Part shown: positions 44,755 to 53,994 of the stretch, piece after piece
Numbering within the stretch: position 1 is the first letter of the stretch
Layout: every line of letters starts with the position of its first letter
Assembly: GCF_014117325.1 (NCBI RefSeq)
Contig: NZ_CP059732.1
Coordinates: 558,001-622,000, forward strand
From: Spirosoma foliorum
GTDB taxonomy: Bacteria > Bacteroidota > Bacteroidia > Cytophagales > Spirosomataceae
Length of the DNA stretch: 64,000 nucleotides
Direction of reading: 5' to 3'
Position numbers and translations under genes: made by a program
Notes under the pieces: model-generated
Database searches by the model: none
Seen by the model: the letters and a program-made list of their open reading frames with translations, nothing else
Told to the model about the DNA's origin: nothing

Positions 44755-45852
44755 ATGCCCCAGATTCGACATCTCACCGCTTACCTTGAAGCATTCGCCC
44801 CACTTGCCTATCAGGAATCTTACGACAATTCAGGGTTAATCGTAGGTGATCCTTCGACCGAAATAACGGGTGTTTTGGTGACCCTCGATACGACTGAAGC
44901 TGTTATTGAGGAAGCGATTGCCAAAGGCTGTAATCTTATTGTAGCCCACCATCCTATTGTATTTAAAGGACTAAAAAAACTGAACGGTAAAACCTACGTT
45001 GAGCGAACAGTCATTAAAGCCATAAAACACGACATCGCCATTTATGCCGCTCATACTAATTTAGACAATGTAACGGGTGGTGTTAATTTCAAGATTGCCG
45101 AAAAGCTCAAACTCCAGAACGTACGTGTGCTGGCTCCCAAAAGCCAGATATTGTCCAAGCTGGTTGTATTCGTACCCAACGCTGACTTAACGGCCGTGCT
45201 GACAGCTATTTATGGAGCTGGTGGAGGCCGTATTGACACCTATGAACATTGCTCGTTTCGGGTAAATGGCGAGGGGACATTTAAGCCCCTGGATGGAGCC
45301 AGCCCGACAGTTGGTGCTGTTGGCCAGGATGAAACGGTTGACGAACAACGGCTGGAAGTACTCGTACCAACTTATTTGGAGAACGCTGTAGTGGCTGCCA
45401 TGAAGCGCGCCCACTCGTATGAAGTTCCGGCCTATGATCTCTATCCGCTCAATAATGCGAATCAAACAGTCGGTTCGGGAGCTATTGGCGAATTAGAAGA
45501 ACCAATGGACAGCAGTCAGTGGCTTGCCTATCTGAAAGAGCAAATGGCCTTGAACCTGATCCGCTACACGCCTTTGCCTGATCATCCAATCAAACGCGTG
45601 GCTGTGTGTGGGGGCGTTGGCAGTTTCTTATTACCCGATGCGCTGCGGGCAGGAGCCGACGTATTTATCACGGCTGATTATAAATATCACGAGTTTTTTG
45701 ATGCCGATGGTCGCATTTGTATTTGCGACATTGGGCACTATGAAAGTGAGATATTTACGAAAGAATTGATTTTCGGGCATTTGACAAAAAATTTTTCTAC
45801 TTTTGCGGTAATTTTATCTGAAACGGACACGAATCCAATTCGATACTTTTAA
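44755..45852 (+). CDS. Nif3-like dinuclear metal centre protein
   Basis: A 365-residue protein from the ATG at 44755 (MPQIRHLTAYLEAFAPLAYQE); the -7 element at 44713-44720 also favours this start over the TTG-less extension from 44596. Metal ligands of the family are present: H65-H66 in IVAHHPIVFKG and a C-terminal H328...E332 in CDIGHYESE. The central insertion of about 110 residues (YGAGGGRIDTYEHCSFRVNGEGTF) is the usual PII-like domain of the longer Nif3 homologues. These toroid-forming proteins have no settled function, though GTP cyclohydrolase-type and nucleotide-binding roles have been proposed. A zinc-ribbon protein gene follows, a linkage found in many Bacteroidota. Confidence 0.9.
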   Translation: MPQIRHLTAYLEAFAPLAYQESYDNSGLIVGDPSTEITGVLVTLDTTEAVIEEAIAKGCNLIVAHHPIVFKGLKKLNGKTYVERTVIKAIKHDIAIYAAHTNLDNVTGGVNFKIAEKLKLQNVRVLAPKSQILSKLVVFVPNADLTAVLTAIYGAGGGRIDTYEHCSFRVNGEGTFKPLDGASPTVGAVGQDETVDEQRLEVLVPTYLENAVVAAMKRAHSYEVPAYDLYPLNNANQTVGSGAIGELEEPMDSSQWLAYLKEQMALNLIRYTPLPDHPIKRVAVCGGVGSFLLPDALRAGADVFITADYKYHEFFDADGRICICDIGHYESEIFTKELIFGHLTKNFSTFAVILSETDTNPIRYF

Positions 45853-45857
45853 TGAAT

Positions 45858-45951
45858 AATGTATAATGAATAATGTAAAACACTGGAGTCACTGATTTTC
45901 AGATAGTTACAATACATATCATTATACATTAGACATTATTCATTATACATT
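45858..45951. repeat. AT-rich inverted repeat between the Nif3-like and zinc-ribbon genes
   Basis: A 19-base arm AATGTATAATGAATAATGT (45858-45876) recurs inverted at 45933-45951, and short TAATGAATAATG units repeat directly at each end. The stem is almost only A and T, so any hairpin would be weak. It starts six bases after the Nif3-like stop. Confidence 0.6.
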
Positions 45952-45968
45952 AAAACACAAATCTCCGA

Positions 45969-46724
45969 ATGGAACTAACGATTGCGCAGAAATTAGACGC
46001 TCTCCTTAAATTACAATCTCTTGATTCTCAACTAGATGAACTAATCAAAATTCGCGGAGGATTACCTGAAGAGGTACGCGACCTGGAAGATGACATCGCT
46101 GGCTTCGAAACCCGGATTGGTAAGTTTCAGAGCGAAATCAAGACATTAGAAGAAGATATTGAGCGCAATCGCATTGCGAAGAAAGATGCCGAGAAGCTGA
46201 TCACTAAGTATAAAGATCAGCAAATGAATGTTCGGAACAATCGCGAATTCGACGCTATTTCTAAAGAAATCGAATTGCAGTCGCTCGAAATCGAACTCGT
46301 TGAAAAACGGGCGAATGAAGCTCAATTCCGGGTTCGGGGCAAAGAAGAGGAAATCAAAACAACTCAGGCCGCTCTGAACGAACGGAAAGAAGACCTGAAA
46401 GCGAAAAAGCAGGAGCTTGATCAGATCACTTCGGAAAGCCAGGAAGAAGAAAAAGAAATCATCAAACAACGTGATCATCAGGCAACTACGATTGAGCCAC
46501 GTTTGTTGAATTCCTACAACAAAATTCGCGGTAATGCGCTCAACGGCCTGGCCGTTGTGATGGTGAAACGTGGTGCTTGTGGTGGCTGCTTCAACGTAGT
46601 TCCTCCTCAGCGTCAGGCGGATATTAAAGACAAAAAGAAAATCATCGTTTGCGAACATTGCGGACGGATTTTCGCCGATGTTGAAGGTGCGCCTGAACCA
46701 GCTCCAACGGGCCGCGGACGGTAG
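45969..46724 (+). CDS. Coiled-coil protein with C4 zinc ribbon
   Basis: A 251-residue cytoplasmic protein. Residues about 10-180 form a long antiparallel coiled coil rich in Glu, Lys and Gln. The C-terminal zinc ribbon has two Cys pairs, C204-GG-C207 and C228-EH-C231, in GACGGCFNVVPP and IVCEHCGRI. This is the family of C4-type zinc-ribbon proteins (zf-RING_7), distantly resembling the flagellar chaperone FlgN in its coil and the DksA ribbon. It may bind nucleic acid or a partner protein. It shares the transcript direction with the Nif3-like gene 116 bases upstream, a conserved pairing of unknown meaning. Confidence 0.85.
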   Translation: MELTIAQKLDALLKLQSLDSQLDELIKIRGGLPEEVRDLEDDIAGFETRIGKFQSEIKTLEEDIERNRIAKKDAEKLITKYKDQQMNVRNNREFDAISKEIELQSLEIELVEKRANEAQFRVRGKEEEIKTTQAALNERKEDLKAKKQELDQITSESQEEEKEIIKQRDHQATTIEPRLLNSYNKIRGNALNGLAVVMVKRGACGGCFNVVPPQRQADIKDKKKIIVCEHCGRIFADVEGAPEPAPTGRGR

Positions 46725-46736
46725 TTTACTCAAAAA

Positions 46737-46804
46737 CACCGGGTTTCAACCCGGCGCAAGAGATGAAGAGAATATTGTCAACTGCACCGGGTTTCAACCC
46801 GGTG
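46737..46804. repeat. Pair of short palindromes overlapping the TPR gene start
   Basis: The palindrome CACCGGGTTTCAACCCGGTG occurs at 46785-46804, and a copy with changes only at its last bases at 46737-46756. The spacing is 48 bases. The second copy lies inside the first codons of the TPR gene (encoding APGFNP) and is followed by TTTTTG, so in RNA it would look like a terminator or attenuator. Confidence 0.8.
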
Positions 46805-48262
46805 TTTTTGTTTTTGCTCCTCTGCATCCCCATAGTGGCCCACGCGCAGGACTTTGTCTGGACACCCGGTTTACAACGTGCCTATGCCGATCTGCAAAAA
46901 CTAAAAGTGCAGTCGGCCAGGCAAACGCTGGCGGCCGAAACAGGGCAAACTGGTATTCGCATCTTCCTGGACGATTACGCCGACATGCTCCTGCTCGTCA
47001 CCTCCGACGATGACCGAGCCTTTACTACCCTGGGCGATCGCGAAGATGATCGCTTAAGTGCCTTAAAGAAGCTGGACGACAACTCTCCCTGGCAGCGGGT
47101 ACTATTAGCCGAAGTTCGTTTGCATTGGGCCTTTAGCAAACTCAAATTTGGCAAAGAGCTTAGCGCCAGTTGGGATGTTATTCGGGCCTACAAGCTATTG
47201 AGCGAAAACCAAAAGCTGTTTCCCAACTTCCTGCCGACCTACAAATCGCTGGGTACATTGCATGTTATGATTGGGTCGGTGCCCGATAATTACGTCTGGG
47301 TAGCTAATCTGCTGGGACTACACGGCAATATTAAACAAGGGCAACAGGAATTACAACGAGCACAACAAGACCCAACCTTTCGGCTCGAAGCCCGGTTGAT
47401 CGACCTGATGATTCGTGCTTATGTTGTAAAGTTTAGTGATTCTGATGGGCAAGCCCTGCAGCAGCTTGTTAGTGAACACACCGACAATCTACTACTGCAT
47501 TTTTTCGGAGCGACCATTGAGCAGAAAAATGGGCATAGTGAACAAGCGCTGAGCTATTTGATCAAACGGCCCATGGGGCTGGCTTATCAACCGTTGCCAG
47601 TCATCGAAAATATTCTGGGTGATATTTACCTCCAAAAAGGAGATTATCTAACGGCAACAAGCCATTTCAGACAGTTTTTAGCCACTTACAAAGGGCAGAA
47701 TTTCCTGAAAGATTCGTACTACAAATTATTTCTTTGCCAGTGGCTATCTACTAACCAAACTGAAATGCAGGCCCAGTCTTTTCTTAAAAAGGTATTGGCA
47801 GTTGGCCGAACTACGGTCGAATCAGATAAAGCAGCTCAGAAATTTGCGGAAGCTTACTTAAAAAAAGGTGCGTCACCTAATCAAAAAGTATTGATGCGGG
47901 CACGGCTGGCATCGGATGGTGGCTTTACGGATAGCGCACTCGCTTACCTCCGCCCATATAACGAGGCAACGTTTTCGTTAACGACCGAGAAAGCGGAGTA
48001 CAATTACCGCATGGGGCGTATCTACCAACGTCGGAATGATCCCGATGCTGCTATTCCCTACCTTAACTATGCCCTAACGCTCAGTGAACCCGATCAACTG
48101 TCATTTGGGGCAACGGCAGCCTTGCAACTGGGGTATATTTATCAACAAAAATACGACCGGACGCGCGCCCGATCGTATTTCCAGAAAGCCCTTAGTTTTA
48201 AGCACCACGAGTATAAAAACAGCGTAGACAATAAAGCAAGAGCAGGATTAAGTCAGTTGTAG
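46763..48262 (+). CDS. Exported TPR-repeat protein
   Basis: A protein of 499 residues with an N-terminal signal peptide (FLFLLLCIPIVAHAQ) and about eight helix-turn-helix TPR-like units, for example LPVIENILGDIYLQKGDYLTATSHF and ATAALQLGYIYQQKYDRTRARSYFQKALSF. TPR scaffolds mediate protein-protein contacts; here in the periplasm, no partner is known. The first 14 residues contain an insertion-like sequence, TAPGFNP, encoded by a palindromic repeat (46785-46804). The GTG at 46802 just after the repeat could be the true start, giving a signal peptide without a basic n-region. Confidence 0.75.
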   Translation: MKRILSTAPGFNPVFLFLLLCIPIVAHAQDFVWTPGLQRAYADLQKLKVQSARQTLAAETGQTGIRIFLDDYADMLLLVTSDDDRAFTTLGDREDDRLSALKKLDDNSPWQRVLLAEVRLHWAFSKLKFGKELSASWDVIRAYKLLSENQKLFPNFLPTYKSLGTLHVMIGSVPDNYVWVANLLGLHGNIKQGQQELQRAQQDPTFRLEARLIDLMIRAYVVKFSDSDGQALQQLVSEHTDNLLLHFFGATIEQKNGHSEQALSYLIKRPMGLAYQPLPVIENILGDIYLQKGDYLTATSHFRQFLATYKGQNFLKDSYYKLFLCQWLSTNQTEMQAQSFLKKVLAVGRTTVESDKAAQKFAEAYLKKGASPNQKVLMRARLASDGGFTDSALAYLRPYNEATFSLTTEKAEYNYRMGRIYQRRNDPDAAIPYLNYALTLSEPDQLSFGATAALQLGYIYQQKYDRTRARSYFQKALSFKHHEYKNSVDNKARAGLSQL

Positions 48263-48324
48263 TTTGATCAAGACAAGGGTTACATCTTGTAGCCAAATTT
48301 GTCTGAAATGACGAGAGCTAGTAA

Positions 48325-51174
48325 TCAAATCGGTAAATACACACTGAATGTAGCACCCTGACCGGGGCGGCTTTTGGCCGTAATCACTCCCCCATGATTC
48401 GTTACTACTTTTTGGCAGATCGCCAGTCCGATCCCAGTTCCGGCAAACTCATCTTTGCCGTGTAGCCGCTGGAACACCTGAAAAATGCGATCGGTATACT
48501 TCTCGTCAAAACCGATTCCGTTGTCAACGACTTCAATACACTGGTATGTTTCTGCGAATCGAGTCGACTTAAGAAAAGGAGGGAGCTGAGAGGCCTGTAC
48601 TTGCTGTGTGCGGACAACAATTTGTGGACGTTGGCTACCATCTGTTTGCTTCGTACGACTGAATTTGAGTGCATTGCTCAGAAGATTCTGGAATAATTGC
48701 TCTAGCTGTAAGGCATCACCTGGCACCCCAGGTAACTTTTCAATAACAATGTGTGCATCCGTTTCTTCAATAGATACGGCCAGGCTATCGAGTACTCGCT
48801 CAATAATGTGGTTTAGTGACACCGGATCGGTTGATGCCGGCTTAGTCGAAATCCGGGAAAAAGCCAGAAGGTCTTTAATTAACTGAGACATTCGGCTGGC
48901 TGCCAACTGCATGCGTTCCAGATGAGCTCTTCCTTCGCCTAGCTGGTTACCATATCGATCAATTAACAGATCGCCAAATTGTTGAACTTTGCGCAAGGGC
49001 TCCTGCAAATCATGTGAGGCAATGTAGGCGAACTGCTCCAGGTTCTGATTAGAACGAGTCAGCAGGAAATTGGCTTCTTCGAGCCGTTGATTGGCGAGCA
49101 TCACTTCTTCACTGGCCGCCGTCAGTTCTTCATTATTGGCTGCCAATTCGTTATTGATGGCTTCCAGTTCTTCAGTACGCTGTTGGACTTGCTGCTCCAG
49201 GGCGAGTTGAAGATGCCGTTGCGCAGTCACATCCTGTACCGTGCCAGTGAATCGACAGGCTTTACCGTCCTCATCGAAAAAAGCTTTACCCTGAGCCCGC
49301 AGGATTCGTTCCTGGCCCGTGTAGCCCGCTTCTATTGTATATTCGATGTCGTATAGACCAGTAGAACCAGGTGCAGTTGCTTTGGCAATGGCTTCCTGAA
49401 GCTGCGCTTTATCGGATTCCCGAATGGCTGCCATCGATTCCTCGCGGGTTATCGGCCCATCGGGACTGAGCCCGTACCAAGTTCTGAGTCGCGGAGAATA
49501 GTCAATAATGCCCGTAACTATATCCATTTGCCAGGTGCCTAACTGAGCTAGTTCAATGGCTCCTTGTAAGGCTTCTTCGGCTTCTTCTACTTTTTGCCGG
49601 GCCAGTACCTGGCTGGTTATTTCAGAAGCTGTCACAATTACACCATAGACTTCACCAGTCGTATTGTGTAAGGCTTTGAAGATGTAATCGTAGTAACCCC
49701 AGCGAGGTTGCTCCGAGTCTCCTAGCTGTATTCTGACCTCAGGTTGGTAATGCGTTTCGCCCGTTGTAAATACCTGGGCTAGCGGCTGAGCAATTGGCAT
49801 GGTCAGTAGTTCAGGCAGGGCTTCGCTAAAAGGCTTTCCGATAATCGTAGTATCGCGCCCCAACAAAGTCAACATCTTTTCATTGACCATGCGGATTTTC
49901 ATAGTTTCTCCCACAAAAACCACCTTAGCCACTGGTGAGTAGTGAAATACATTTCTGGAAAAAAGCTCACTTTCCTCCAATGCTCTCTGGGCTATCAGTT
50001 CGGGTCTCCTATCCCGCATGACGGCTCCTATGGCAATGGGCTGTCCATTGTGCGGATCGTCAATACGAATTGTGTTATTAAACACTGGAAAGATCTCGCC
50101 CGTCGTCAAATGCCGAACGAGCATTTCTCCCGACCAATGGCCTTTACTCATCACGGAGGGAAGTACTTCCTGAGCAACCAAGTCAAAATGCTCCGGAGCG
50201 TGTAACTGCGATATAGGCGTTTCCCGAACTTGTTGGGCATTGTCGAAGCCCAGCATGGTTATTCCTGCTTTGTTGATATAGGAATTTGTACCATCCAGTT
50301 CCAGAATGGACATTAGCTCCACGCTATTATCAACCAGAGTAAGCAATCTGCGTTGCGTTTCCTGGGCTGTGAGCTCAGCCCGTAAATCGCGCATGGTGAA
50401 TCCTCGGCCCAGAGGTTTTCCTGTATTGGGATCATCGATACGAATACCACTTGCCTGACAGGGGATTGATTCACCAGTTTTAAAATGTTTCAACTCGACC
50501 CGACCTGTCCAATATCCCTGGCTCAGCAAGGTGGGAATGGCTACTTCCTGAATGAAACGGTAGTTTTCTGAGCTATAAAAATCAGCGACGATTTTCCCCG
50601 TCCGCAGATCCGATTTCTCCAGACCTACCAGTGTCTGACCAGCTTCATTAATGTACGTGACCCGGCCGTCTAAATCGGCGATGGCCATAAAACTAAGGCT
50701 ATTGTCGACCAGCGCCAGCAGTTTTTGCTGGTTATCGCGCATGGCTACTTCCTTCGTGATTTCTTCAATGACTGAGAATAAGCTTTGGACCTTACCTTCT
50801 GTCTTACAAAGGACGGTTGTGTTTACCTTGACCCATATCCAGTGCCCTTGTTTATGAAGGCAACGTATTTGATTGACTAAGGAGCCTGCACTACCGCTTA
50901 ACAATTCGCTAAAGTGGACTTCATACAGGTGTAAGTCATTGGGATGGATGGTCGCGCTGAAGGGCTTCGTTACTAAATCCGTAGCATCAAATCCGACTAG
51001 TGCCTGAAAAGCGTCGTTTGCGTGAATAACCATACCATCTGATTGAGAGATGATCAAACCTACGGATGCTCTACTAAACGCATCAGCGAGGTGTTGTTCT
51101 ATTGGCTGGAGTGGTTGCTGGCTGCCTCGTGCTGAGGTAGGTTGTTTTTTGACCCGCTTCTTATCGTCAGTCAC
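48325..51174 (-). CDS. Multi-PAS histidine kinase, paralogue of the 38185-41118 kinase
   Basis: A 949-residue cytoplasmic sensor kinase from a GTG at 51174; the TTG at 51210 would add an unlikely tail. About five PAS/PAC units (about 35-660) carry tags such as FSVIEEITKEVAMRD and CRFTGTVQDVTAQ. A long coiled coil follows, then HisKA with H721 in YIASHDLQEPLRK and the ATPase domain with the N box LFQNLLSNALKF and DNGIGFDEKYTDRIF. The C-terminal 230 residues are very close to those of the other kinase, so a duplication of the catalytic half is likely, while the PAS parts differ. No response regulator is adjacent. Confidence 0.9.
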   Translation of the reverse strand: MTDDKKRVKKQPTSARGSQQPLQPIEQHLADAFSRASVGLIISQSDGMVIHANDAFQALVGFDATDLVTKPFSATIHPNDLHLYEVHFSELLSGSAGSLVNQIRCLHKQGHWIWVKVNTTVLCKTEGKVQSLFSVIEEITKEVAMRDNQQKLLALVDNSLSFMAIADLDGRVTYINEAGQTLVGLEKSDLRTGKIVADFYSSENYRFIQEVAIPTLLSQGYWTGRVELKHFKTGESIPCQASGIRIDDPNTGKPLGRGFTMRDLRAELTAQETQRRLLTLVDNSVELMSILELDGTNSYINKAGITMLGFDNAQQVRETPISQLHAPEHFDLVAQEVLPSVMSKGHWSGEMLVRHLTTGEIFPVFNNTIRIDDPHNGQPIAIGAVMRDRRPELIAQRALEESELFSRNVFHYSPVAKVVFVGETMKIRMVNEKMLTLLGRDTTIIGKPFSEALPELLTMPIAQPLAQVFTTGETHYQPEVRIQLGDSEQPRWGYYDYIFKALHNTTGEVYGVIVTASEITSQVLARQKVEEAEEALQGAIELAQLGTWQMDIVTGIIDYSPRLRTWYGLSPDGPITREESMAAIRESDKAQLQEAIAKATAPGSTGLYDIEYTIEAGYTGQERILRAQGKAFFDEDGKACRFTGTVQDVTAQRHLQLALEQQVQQRTEELEAINNELAANNEELTAASEEVMLANQRLEEANFLLTRSNQNLEQFAYIASHDLQEPLRKVQQFGDLLIDRYGNQLGEGRAHLERMQLAASRMSQLIKDLLAFSRISTKPASTDPVSLNHIIERVLDSLAVSIEETDAHIVIEKLPGVPGDALQLEQLFQNLLSNALKFSRTKQTDGSQRPQIVVRTQQVQASQLPPFLKSTRFAETYQCIEVVDNGIGFDEKYTDRIFQVFQRLHGKDEFAGTGIGLAICQKVVTNHGGVITAKSRPGQGATFSVYLPI

Positions 51175-51368
51175 GCTTTTTAACGTTCGCCTTGAGGTGA
51201 TAAAAAACAAAACTAGCAGATAGTCGCTACGGATACTAACCGGTTAGACACGTAAATTCATTTGGAGAATTGAGCGATTAATAGTTTTTATCGACTAGCC
51301 AGATGTACAACTTTTGAGATTTGACTCGTTTCGACTCGCTTTTGTATGCCAGAATATAGCCTACTAAC

Positions 51369-51401
51369 GAAAAAAGCACTTACCATTTCTGATAAGTGCT
51401 T
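51369..51401 (-). terminator. Intrinsic terminator of the tRNA-Asp gene
   Basis: AAGCACTTA/TAAGTGCTT stem with a 10-base loop, followed on the minus strand by TTTTTT, beginning 10 bases past the CCA end. Confidence 0.8.
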
Positions 51402-51410
51402 GATTTTCAG

Positions 51411-51487
51411 TGGCGGTCCGGACGGGGCTCGAACCCGCGACCCCCTGCGTGACAGGCAGGTATTCTAACCAACTGAACTACCGAACC
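51411..51487 (-). tRNA. tRNA-Asp (anticodon GTC)
   Basis: Read on the minus strand, the acceptor stem GGTTCGG (51481-51487) pairs with CCGGACC (51415-51421). The D loop (GTTCAGTTGGTTAGAAT), the anticodon stem CCTGC/GCAGG with loop CTGTCAC (anticodon GTC at 51451-51453), and the T arm with GGTTCGAGCCC all fit. The discriminator is G, as expected for Asp, and CCA is encoded in the DNA (51411-51413). It has a matching promoter (51534-51564) and terminator. Confidence 0.97.
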
Positions 51488-51533
51488 AACTTTTGACTTC
51501 CGGTTGACGTTGCCGTTTTCCTTTATCGTGGCA

Positions 51534-51564
51534 CAAAAGTAGAGGTTTAAGCTATTCCATGCAA
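51534..51564 (-). promoter_or_regulatory. Bacteroidota-type promoter of tRNA-Asp
   Basis: On the minus strand TTG (51562-51564), 20 bases, then TACTTTTG (51534-51541). Transcription would start roughly 40 bases before the mature tRNA 5' end. A strict match to both consensus elements. Confidence 0.75.
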
Positions 51565-51652
51565 GAGCCGATTGAAAAAAAACGTAATCTTTCGTGAGGT
51601 ATTTTGGTTAGCGTCTGGTAATCAGAAGGTTTATTTTTGATATTTTTTTCAA

Positions 51653-52798
51653 TTATTTTCCTGTAGCCTGTTTAATGGCCGCAACTTCGGCGGGGTCAAC
51701 AGGTGTGCCGTCTTGCTTAAATACTTCATGGAACCAGATAGCGGGTTCGCGACCATTTACATAAGGCTTCTGCCAACTATCCCAGGGTAGAAACGTTTGG
51801 GTTTTGCCCGCTACAAATCCCCAATTAATCATACCGACTTTGGCCTTCTTGGCAATGGGTAGGTGAGTTTGGAATTTACTGTTAACACCCCGCGCCATAT
51901 ACTCTGTACAAATAACTGGGCGACCAAAGGTTTTCAGCGCCGGAATTACTTTTTTCAGATCCTCGGGTTTCGAGTACTGATGGAAGGTGATGATATCAGA
52001 GTTCTCGAACTGCACTTTTTCCATAGGCGACCATTTGGCTGAGTTTTGCCAATCTTCAGGGCTGCGATAAATCCAGACACCTGAGGTAAGGGGTTGCGTT
52101 GCGCCCGCTTCACGCGCCCATTGGAAAACGTGTGGTAAGAGGTTCGTGATGATGGCTATTTTCCGGTCTTTGGGTACTTCAGTTTTGATGGTGAAATTCT
52201 GACCATAGCTGTTATCGTTCGCATTATCCGGTTCGTTCCATAAGTCCCAGGCTAAAATACGTTTATCATTTTTGAAGGCACCCACTACACCCTTCACATA
52301 GGTTGCCAGGCGTGGATATTGTGATACATCGGTCAGGGCTGCTGCACCGGGGCTTTGTACCCAGCCTGAGTTGTGAATGCCAGGCGTAGGTTCATGCTGT
52401 TTGCCGAGCTTTGGGTTTGGGTCCCAGCAAGAATCGAACAGCACCAGCATAGGGCGAATTTTATGTTTAGCGCATAAGCTCAAAAACTGGTCGAGCCGCT
52501 TGGTGAAACCAGCGGGATCTTTCCAGAGTAAATCGTGCAGAAACACCCGCATAGTGTTCATGCCAATGTTTTCGGCCATCGCCAGTTCTTTATCAATCGT
52601 TGCCGGGTCGAAACTGTCGGCCTGAAACATTTCCAGTTCGTTAATGGCATTGGCAGGGGCATAGTTGGCGCCAACCAGAAATGGTTCTTTCGCATACCAG
52701 GCATTGGCTTTCGCTGCCGGCCAGCGTCCGTTACCGCCTTGTTGGGCTATCGAAAAGGTGGAAACAAAAAGAAGTACTAAAAACGATAATCGCTTCAT
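51653..52798 (-). CDS. GH5-like secreted glycoside hydrolase
   Basis: An exported enzyme of 381 residues (signal peptide ending SIAQQ). The barrel shows MNTMRVFLHD, acid/base E189 in WDLWNEPDN and the nucleophile E299 in PVICTEYMA, with HQYSKPED between, all clan GH-A features; the overall sequence fits the GH5 group often called cellulase, mannanase or beta-xylanase. Substrate is not settled. It precedes a GH43 gene on the same strand by direction, suggesting a hemicellulose-type target, but no SusCD pair lies nearby. Confidence 0.85.
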   Translation of the reverse strand: MKRLSFLVLLFVSTFSIAQQGGNGRWPAAKANAWYAKEPFLVGANYAPANAINELEMFQADSFDPATIDKELAMAENIGMNTMRVFLHDLLWKDPAGFTKRLDQFLSLCAKHKIRPMLVLFDSCWDPNPKLGKQHEPTPGIHNSGWVQSPGAAALTDVSQYPRLATYVKGVVGAFKNDKRILAWDLWNEPDNANDNSYGQNFTIKTEVPKDRKIAIITNLLPHVFQWAREAGATQPLTSGVWIYRSPEDWQNSAKWSPMEKVQFENSDIITFHQYSKPEDLKKVIPALKTFGRPVICTEYMARGVNSKFQTHLPIAKKAKVGMINWGFVAGKTQTFLPWDSWQKPYVNGREPAIWFHEVFKQDGTPVDPAEVAAIKQATGK

Positions 52799-52856
52799 GA
52801 TAAATTGATTAGAATTATTGGGTTACTATGTGGTTTCTGGGTATTACAACGCTTAA

Positions 52857-53907
52857 TTACTCGGATGGAACTGGCAAAGGTTTATTCGCAACTGGTTTGC
52901 CAAAATTAGGAGAACCATCGGAATTCCAGGTAAAAGGCTGAATGTGGGGAGCACGTTTGTTGCCACAACCATCGCTGGCCGAGGGGTTGGCATGGTAAAT
53001 CATCCAATCCTGCTTGCCATCGACCGACTTAAAGAACCCGCCATGGCCTGGAGACCACACACCATTTTCGGGCGATTGTGTGAATACTGGATTTTTACTT
53101 TTTGTCCAGTTTTTTTTGTCAAGTAAGTCGCCTTTACCCGTATAAGTCAGCAGGCCCAGACAATAGTCGAGCCAGCAGGCATTAGCCGAATAGACAATGA
53201 AGAGTTTTTTCCCGTGGCGAAGAAACTCCGGGGCCTTCGTTTACATAAATTTTGGGTACTTCGCCATTCTTCTGCCAGGCTTGTGGCACATCGCCATGTT
53301 GCTCCCAGGGCAGGTCGGGCTGCGAGATTTTCACACGGTCACTGTCCAACGTCCAGGGATTTTTAAGGCGGGCAATATAAATATCCTGACGTCCATTCGT
53401 GGGCCCTTCCCAGCCCGACCAGGTCGCGTAGAGCTGCCCATTATAGTTGAGGACAGACATATCAATTTCCCAGTGATCACCTTTATCGCCAATTTTCCCT
53501 TTCATTGTCCATTCGCCCTGCATAGGATCGGGAGAAGGGTTTTCAATTACCCAGACGCGGTGCGACAAATTATTGAGCGAATCGGCGGAGAAATAGATGT
53601 ACCATTTTCCGTTGAAGGAGTGGATTTCGGGTGCCCACAATTCTCTTGAATAGGGTTTGCCGGTTGGCGGAGTGTAAATAATTTTGCTTTCGGCGTTGGC
53701 CAGATCAGCTATGTTGCGGGTTTTCCAGAGCGTTAGATTCTGACCGGTTGTATTCATATAGTAGTACCAGCCATCTTTTTGGAGAACCCAGGGGTCAGGA
53801 CCCGAATTTTTGATCGGATTGGTAAACGTGCGCTGAGCCAGTACTTGTTGAGTTGCACTCAGATAGAAAATAAAACCAAGCAGGCTGACCCAAAGCCAGC
53901 CTTTCAT
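52857..53907 (-). pseudogene. GH43 glycoside hydrolase broken by a one-base frameshift
   Basis: The N-terminal part (from ATG 53907; 53922 also possible) has a signal peptide ending QVLAQ and GH43 landmarks: a general base Asp in NSGPDPWVLQKDG, the donor Glu in SRELWAPEIH and a GDHWEIDMS segment. The frame stops at 53182. After NEGP it would read EFLRHGKKLFIVYSANACW in the next frame, which stays open to 52857 and ends with SPGHGGFFKSVDGKQDW. One extra base in the GC run near 53228-53233 explains the break. The family acts on xylan or arabinan side chains. Either a recent pseudogene or a sequencing error; all other family features are intact. Confidence 0.8.
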
Positions 53908-53994
53908 GTACGCAGGAGTCATGACAAAGAGATGGTAGTTGCTAGGTAAAGACTCAAATCGATGTTTTTACCCCTGCTTCTCCTCTAAATCAAT

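Noticed and set aside
46146..46739. Long minus-strand frame opposite the zinc-ribbon gene
   Set aside because: The translation is rich in Phe and Leu from antisense of a Lys/Glu coiled coil; the plus-strand protein has clear motifs.
52857..53060. Separate 67-residue gene starting MWSPGHGGFF
   Set aside because: The sequence is the C-terminal part of the broken GH43; the same frame is open upstream to the frameshift point.
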